Source of the DNA: Chloroflexota bacterium
Lineage (GTDB): Bacteria; Chloroflexota; Limnocylindria; Limnocylindrales; CSP1-4
Assembly: GCA_004298915.1 (NCBI GenBank)
Contig: SCTE01000551.1
Coordinates: 1 to 9,541, forward strand
DNA: 9,541 bases
Reading direction: 5' to 3'
The position numbers were made by a program, and so were the translations under genes. Below the pieces are notes generated by a model. The model was not told where the DNA came from. It did not search any database and worked only from the letters and a program-made list of their open reading frames with translations. Below are positions 6,919 to 9,541 of the stretch, one piece after another; position 1 is the stretch's first letter; the number at the start of each line of letters is the position of its first letter.

Positions 6919-6975
6919 GGGCGTCACCCGGCGTTGCGTCGGTCGGCGAAAGCGTGATCGATGGACCAGAGCCCA

Positions 6976-7245
6976 TCAGCTCGCGGACAGGTCTTCCTCG
7001 TAGAACACGCACTGGTTGAAGCGCGGCGAGAGGCACACGTCGCCGACGTAGTTCTGCTCCAGGTGCACGCCGCCGCGGAGCTGGCAGCGCGATGTCGTTG
7101 CATCCTGGCGGACAAGACCCTTGAGCAGGTGCGGCGCGTGGATCGGAATGGCCCCGCGCATGCCGGTCATGTAGAAGTGCGGGCAGACATTGCGCCGGAG
7201 GTTCGGCAGCCCGAAGGCGCGCGCTCGGGCCAGGTCAGCGCCCAT
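6976..7245 (-). CDS. Small four-cysteine protein, function unknown
   Basis: A short protein of 89 residues from the ATG at 7245. I do not recognise a named family. The C-terminal 70 residues look real: LPNLRRNVCPHFYM, then RCQLRGGVHLEQNYV and GDVCLSPRFNQCVFYEE. Four cysteines (C21, C54, C71, C79) are spaced 33, 17 and 8. From memory, this resembles a four-cysteine module with a CP at its start and a closing CLSPxFxxC, seen in Chloroflexota proteins often next to LysM domains; that likeness needs a search. The cysteines could bind a metal or form disulfides. No membrane helix is visible. No good ribosome-binding site precedes 7245; the frame stays open upstream, with other ATGs at 7284 (102 residues) and 7509 (177 residues). 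It lies 57 bases upstream of folC on the same strand and may be co-transcribed, without any evident folate role. Confidence 0.6.
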   Translation of the reverse strand: MGADLARARAFGLPNLRRNVCPHFYMTGMRGAIPIHAPHLLKGLVRQDATTSRCQLRGGVHLEQNYVGDVCLSPRFNQCVFYEEDLSAS

Positions 7246-7573
7246 GCCGGGCGCCCCGCGATCGGCGGCGCGTCCCGCGGGCATCCCGACCGCCGTTTCT
7301 GCCCGATGGCCAGGGCCGACGGCCCGGCCCGTTCCGTTCAGCGCGGCCAGCGTCGGCACCCGGGCAATCGGACCCAGGCCGAACGCGGGTCGTCCGTCCG
7401 GGCGCCGCGTCTCCTGTGCGACGCGGCCCGGTCGTCCCGAGCGCAGTTCGCGTCCGTCCAAGTGCACCCTCCAGTGCCCGGGCGCCGTTTCGACCTGCCC
7501 GGATCGCATCAGCGTACACCGCACCGCGCCGGCAGCGCCGGACGAAGCACGATCCGTGCGACCATACGGACCG
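7246..7573. other. Gene-poor stretch between divergent genes
   Basis: This 328-base region lies between the assigned starts of the four-cysteine protein (minus) and the Ig-like protein (plus). It should hold promoters for both, but I see no convincing -35/-10 pair. The minus-strand frame of the four-cysteine protein stays open throughout, with an ATG at 7509, and has weak coding-like bias (A/T most frequent at the second codon position). Part of the stretch may therefore be an Arg/Gly-rich N-terminal extension of that protein. Short palindromes occur near the right end (CCGGC-AGC-GCCGG at 7529-7541, and one at 7547-7559). Confidence 0.5.
7547..7559. promoter_or_regulatory. Small palindrome just upstream of the Ig-like protein gene
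   Basis: GCACG-ATC-CGTGC is a perfect 5-bp inverted repeat with a 3-base centre, ending 14 bases before the ATG at 7574. Its place fits an operator or a leader hairpin for the plus-strand gene. No partner copy was noticed elsewhere in the window, so support is positional only. Confidence 0.2.
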
Positions 7574-8776
7574 ATGCCGACCAACCGCGGAAGTCGCTCC
7601 TCCCATGTTCGACCCCGCGCTCCGAGTACCGGCCGCCCCAAGCCGCAGCGGGTCCGGGTGCCCGCGCCCGATGCCTATCGGCTCAAGCAGGCCAAGGGCC
7701 TCGATCGACGGCGCCGCGGGCTTCCACTGCCCGCGCGACTGCTGCTCGTCCTGGCCCTGGCGGGCCTCGGCGGCGCGGTGTTCCTCACGGCCGGTGGTGG
7801 CATCGGCACCCTCGCCGGGGCCCTGTCGACATCGGTCTCGGGTTTCTTCGACAAGATCGTCGCGACGCCTGAGCCGTCGGCGAGCGAGGTCCTCGCGGCC
7901 GACGCCCCGGTCGTGGCCACCCCCAGCGAGCCATACACGAACCTGACGACCGTCGACCTCAAGATCACCGTACCGGTCGTGACGGTCGGGAATCCCCTGG
8001 CACGCCTTCGCATCTACCTGACGCTCGAGGGCCAGGAACCGGCGGTCATCGCGGAGGTCCCGATCGGCAGCACGGTCCGGATGATCGTCCCCGTCGAGCT
8101 GACGCCGGGGCGGAACGACTTCCATGCCACGATCGCCGAAGCCGGTGTCGAGTCCGAACCATCGCCGATCGTGACCTTCATCCTCGATACCGACCCACCC
8201 AAGATCGTGCTGACCTCCCCGAAGGACGGCGGCACCGTCAATCGCCCCACGGCCGTCCTCGTCGGGACGACCCAGCCGAGGACGACGCTCCTGGCCCGGA
8301 ACTCGACCAACGGCCAGTCGTTCTCGGGCGTCGCCGGCACGGACGGGACGTTTTCCCTCGCGCTTCCGCTCGAACCGGGTGCCAATGCGATCACCATCAG
8401 TGGCCGCGATCCGGCCGGGAACATGGGTGAACTCGCCCTGACCGTGGTTCGGGGCAGCGGCAAGCTGACGGCGACCCTGACCTCGTCGGCCTACCGGATC
8501 GCGACGAGTTCGCTGCCCGTGTCGCTCCAGCTCTCGGTGCTCGTCATCGATCCGGATGGCCAGCCCATCACGGGCGCGGCGATCACGTTCACCCTGACGG
8601 TCCCGGGCATCCCGCCGGTCTCGAAGGACACGGTGACCGGCGGCGACGGGCGCGCGACCTTCAGCACGACGCTGCCCAAGGGCGTGACGGTCGGCAACGG
8701 CATCGCCACCGTGTTCGTGACGACCACCGACTACGGCACGACGTCGGCCGCCAAGACGATCAACGTCGTCAAGTAG
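7574..8776 (+). CDS. Membrane-anchored protein with bacterial Ig-like domains
   Basis: A 400-residue protein of unknown specific function, probably cell-surface. It has a basic, Pro/Arg-rich cytoplasmic N-terminus (about 1-52, including DRRRRGLP), one membrane helix (about 54-73, ARLLLVLALAGLGGAVFLTA) and a beta-rich Thr/Val/Pro-rich exterior. A first beta domain spans about 118-205 (ends IVTFILD). A second, Ig-like domain of the Big/glucodextranase style spans about 206-293 (DTDPPKIVLTSPKDGGTV, then GANAITISGRDPAGN). A third, invasin/Big_1-like domain spans about 298-400 (VIDPDGQPITGAAITFTLTV, GGDGRATFSTTLP). There is no catalytic motif, no sortase signal and no cysteine. The ATG at 7574 is chosen because residues before it read as low-complexity Arg-rich noise overlapping the opposite strand; the ribosome-binding site is weak. 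The likely role is adhesion or a structural part of an envelope complex, inferred from the fold only. Confidence 0.85.
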   Translation: MPTNRGSRSSHVRPRAPSTGRPKPQRVRVPAPDAYRLKQAKGLDRRRRGLPLPARLLLVLALAGLGGAVFLTAGGGIGTLAGALSTSVSGFFDKIVATPEPSASEVLAADAPVVATPSEPYTNLTTVDLKITVPVVTVGNPLARLRIYLTLEGQEPAVIAEVPIGSTVRMIVPVELTPGRNDFHATIAEAGVESEPSPIVTFILDTDPPKIVLTSPKDGGTVNRPTAVLVGTTQPRTTLLARNSTNGQSFSGVAGTDGTFSLALPLEPGANAITISGRDPAGNMGELALTVVRGSGKLTATLTSSAYRIATSSLPVSLQLSVLVIDPDGQPITGAAITFTLTVPGIPPVSKDTVTGGDGRATFSTTLPKGVTVGNGIATVFVTTTDYGTTSAAKTINVVK

Positions 8777-8801
8777 CGCCGCGGCGCGGGCGGGTGCCCG
8801 C
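8776..8801 (+). terminator. GC-rich hairpins after the Ig-like protein gene
   Basis: A perfect 12-bp palindrome (GCGCCGCGGCGC, 8776-8787) overlaps the last base of the stop codon and is followed at once by GCGGGC-GGGT-GCCCGC (8786-8801), a 6-bp stem with a 4-base loop. Strong stems directly after a stop suggest termination or 3'-end protection. No T-tract follows, so any termination would be of the non-canonical type common in high-GC bacteria. Confidence 0.4.
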
Positions 8802-8832
8802 CATCCGGGGCCTCCTCCGCGCGCCGGCGGTG

Positions 8833-8861
8833 TCGACGGGGCTTGCGGCGGCAGCTACCAT
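8833..8861 (+). promoter_or_regulatory. Candidate promoter for the zinc-ribbon protein, likely leaderless
   Basis: TCGACG (8833-8838; four of six matches to TTGACA), a 17-base spacer and TACCAT (8856-8861; four of six matches to TATAAT) make a reasonable housekeeping-type promoter. The -10 box ends 6 bases before the ATG at 8868 and there is no Shine-Dalgarno sequence, so the transcript probably begins at or next to the start codon. The spacing from hexamer to start is the same as in front of the response regulator (301-306 to 313). Confidence 0.45.
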
Positions 8862-8867
8862 GCGGCC

Positions 8868-9329
8868 ATGTCGATGTGGCGGTGCCCCCACTGCGGCACT
8901 CCCCAGGCGGAGACGGCCCGCTGCTGGGTCTGCCATCGATCCTCGACCACCTGTTCGACGTGCCGCCACTTCCGGCGCAGCGTCGCGGTCCAGATCGGGT
9001 ACTGCGGCCTCGATCGAAGGCGCCTGCCGCTGCTCGGTACGGAGCATCGAGGCTGCTGGGAGGGCGGTTCGGTGTACGAGGCAACCCTGACCGGCGAGGG
9101 CCGTCCAGCGGCGATCTCGAGCCCGACACCCGCGGCGCACCGCGACGATGGCCATCATCGCGAGTTCGTGCCGGTCGAGCTCACCCGCGAGCATGCGCCG
9201 GAGCGTGAGCCGGGGCAGCAGGCGCGCATCGGCCCGACGCCGGGCACGACCTTCAGCGTTGCCCCGGAACCGGCCCGCCCGGACGCATCGATCCAACCCG
9301 TGACGCTCTTCCACGACCTCGACCGCTGA
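8868..9329 (+). CDS. Small double zinc-ribbon protein with disordered tail
   Basis: A 153-residue protein, not a named family I recognise. The first 65 residues hold eight cysteines in two likely zinc sites: C6-x2-C9 with C19-x2-C22 (MSMWRCPHCG, RCWVC), then C29-x2-C32 with C46 and C63 (CSTCRHFRRSV, GYCGLDRRR, RGCWE). The first set is a classical zinc ribbon. The second, with CRHF, YCG and GCWE, resembles the short Cys-rich units that often follow such ribbons. Residues 70-153 are Pro/Glu/Arg-rich and look unstructured. There is no signal peptide or membrane helix, so it is probably cytoplasmic. The ATG at 8868 has no ribosome-binding site but a -10-like box 6 bases upstream. It lies 91 bases after the Ig-like gene and converges on the PASTA-tail gene with 24 bases between stops. 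Possible roles are protein or nucleic-acid binding, or an adaptor to envelope signalling; neither can be shown here. Confidence 0.8.
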   Translation: MSMWRCPHCGTPQAETARCWVCHRSSTTCSTCRHFRRSVAVQIGYCGLDRRRLPLLGTEHRGCWEGGSVYEATLTGEGRPAAISSPTPAAHRDDGHHREFVPVELTREHAPEREPGQQARIGPTPGTTFSVAPEPARPDASIQPVTLFHDLDR

Positions 9330-9353
9330 CTCTAGGCAGCGCTACCCGCGTGA

Positions 9354-9541
9354 TCAGGTAGGAGCAGGCGTCGGGGACGGTGTCGGGGCCGGCGGAGTGG
9401 GAGGCTCCGTCGGCGGCGGCGGGGTCGGTGTCGGTGATGGCGTCGGCGACGGCGTCGGCGATGGCGTCGGGGACGGCGTCGGCGAGGGGCTTGGGGATGG
9501 GCTCGGCTCGGGGCCCTTCGAGATCACGTAGTCCACGGCCG
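9354..9541 (-). CDS. C-terminal end of a PASTA-domain protein (probable Ser/Thr kinase), 5' part missing
   Basis: Only the last 61 codons are visible; the gene enters from the right edge. The visible protein begins AVDYVISKGPEP, which fits the final beta strand of a PASTA domain (pattern V-x-(L/V)-x-(I/V)-S-x-G). It then has a 52-residue tail made almost wholly of Pro, Ser and Thr (SPSPSP, then repeated SPTP, then PPPPTEPP and PAPTPSPTPAPT). PASTA domains bind muropeptides and in monoderm bacteria usually close PknB-type membrane kinases, or penicillin-binding proteins. The kinase reading is an inference, since no kinase domain is in view. The tail could span or contact the cell wall. The start seen at 9536 is an internal GTG (valine), not a true start. 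The stop is 24 bases from that of the convergent zinc-ribbon gene. Confidence 0.75.
   Translation of the reverse strand, partial: AVDYVISKGPEPSPSPSPSPTPSPTPSPTPSPTPSPTPTPPPPTEPPTPPAPTPSPTPAPT
9427..9486 (-). repeat. Five 12-bp tandem repeats encoding Ser-Pro-Thr-Pro
   Basis: On the plus strand, five consecutive units of GGCGTCGGCGAY with few changes run 9427-9438, 9439-9450, 9451-9462, 9463-9474 and 9475-9486; degenerate copies continue to about 9510 and leftward to about 9363. On the coding minus strand they specify SPTP units. The 12-bp unit keeps the frame, so gain or loss of units would change tail length without breaking the gene. Confidence 0.8.

Noticed and set aside
5518..6957. Plus-strand open frame of 479 residues opposite folC
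   Set aside because: Low-complexity Arg/Gly/Asp translation with no domain. FolC on the minus strand explains the sequence fully.
7190..7573. Upstream in-frame extension of the Ig-like protein, and other frames here
   Set aside because: The added 128 residues are Arg/Pro/Ala noise and would overlap the four-cysteine gene. The ATG at 7574 gives a normal basic head followed by a membrane helix.
9363..9510. Repeats at the right end as a CRISPR array or mobile-element repeat
   Set aside because: The units are 12 bp, contiguous and without spacers, and they translate in frame as Ser-Pro-Thr-Pro, so they are protein-coding tandem repeats.
1..9541. tRNA, rRNA, transposase, integrase, toxin-antitoxin or phage genes
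   Set aside because: I scanned for these by eye and saw no cloverleaf-like run, DDE or tyrosine-recombinase motif or terminal repeat. A covariance-model search could still find a small RNA I missed.

Overview
The window is a compact, very GC-rich bacterial chromosomal segment. Genes sit a few bases apart and codons mostly end in G or C. It is ordinary core and envelope gene territory: I see no transposase, phage gene, CRISPR array, tRNA or rRNA. The style suggests a monoderm-like, high-GC lineage, most likely Chloroflexota (Ca. Limnocylindria type), with Actinomycetota as the alternative. The clues are a PASTA-type protein with a long Pro/Ser/Thr tail, a Ctc-type L25, a membrane-anchored Ig-like protein, a small four-cysteine protein and an MprAB/PepD-like gene order. 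The lineage is an inference from gene style, not a phylogenetic result.

Left part (1-4237). A partial minus-strand L25/Ctc ribosomal protein gene (1-223) diverges from a plus-strand set: OmpR-family response regulator (313-1011), membrane sensor histidine kinase (1013-2725, starting one base after the regulator stop) and membrane-anchored HtrA/DegP-like serine protease with one PDZ domain (2795-4237). The likely logic is envelope-stress sensing: kinase to regulator to periplasmic or cell-surface protease.

Middle part (4245-7245, minus strand). Read in the direction of transcription, this holds a small four-cysteine protein (6976-7245, start uncertain), FolC (5554-6918), FolP (4631-5557) and FolB (4245-4634). 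FolC/FolP and FolP/FolB each overlap by four bases (GTGA and ATGA), so the folate genes are probably translationally coupled. FolB converges on the protease gene; their stop codons lie 7 bases apart and form the two arms of one short inverted repeat. No folK or folE is present.

Right part (7574-9541). A plus-strand, membrane-anchored protein with Ig-like beta domains (7574-8776) is followed by a short protein with two four-cysteine zinc-ribbon-like clusters (8868-9329). The window then ends inside a convergent minus-strand gene whose visible end is the last strand of a PASTA-like domain plus a 52-residue Pro/Ser/Thr tail encoded by 12-bp repeats. The only gene-poor stretch is 7246-7573; it may hold an N-terminal extension of the four-cysteine protein.

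No clearly new multi-gene system is evident. The most interesting points are the four-cysteine protein, the double zinc-ribbon protein, two start-proximal -10 elements suggesting leaderless transcripts, and the envelope-signalling theme at both ends.
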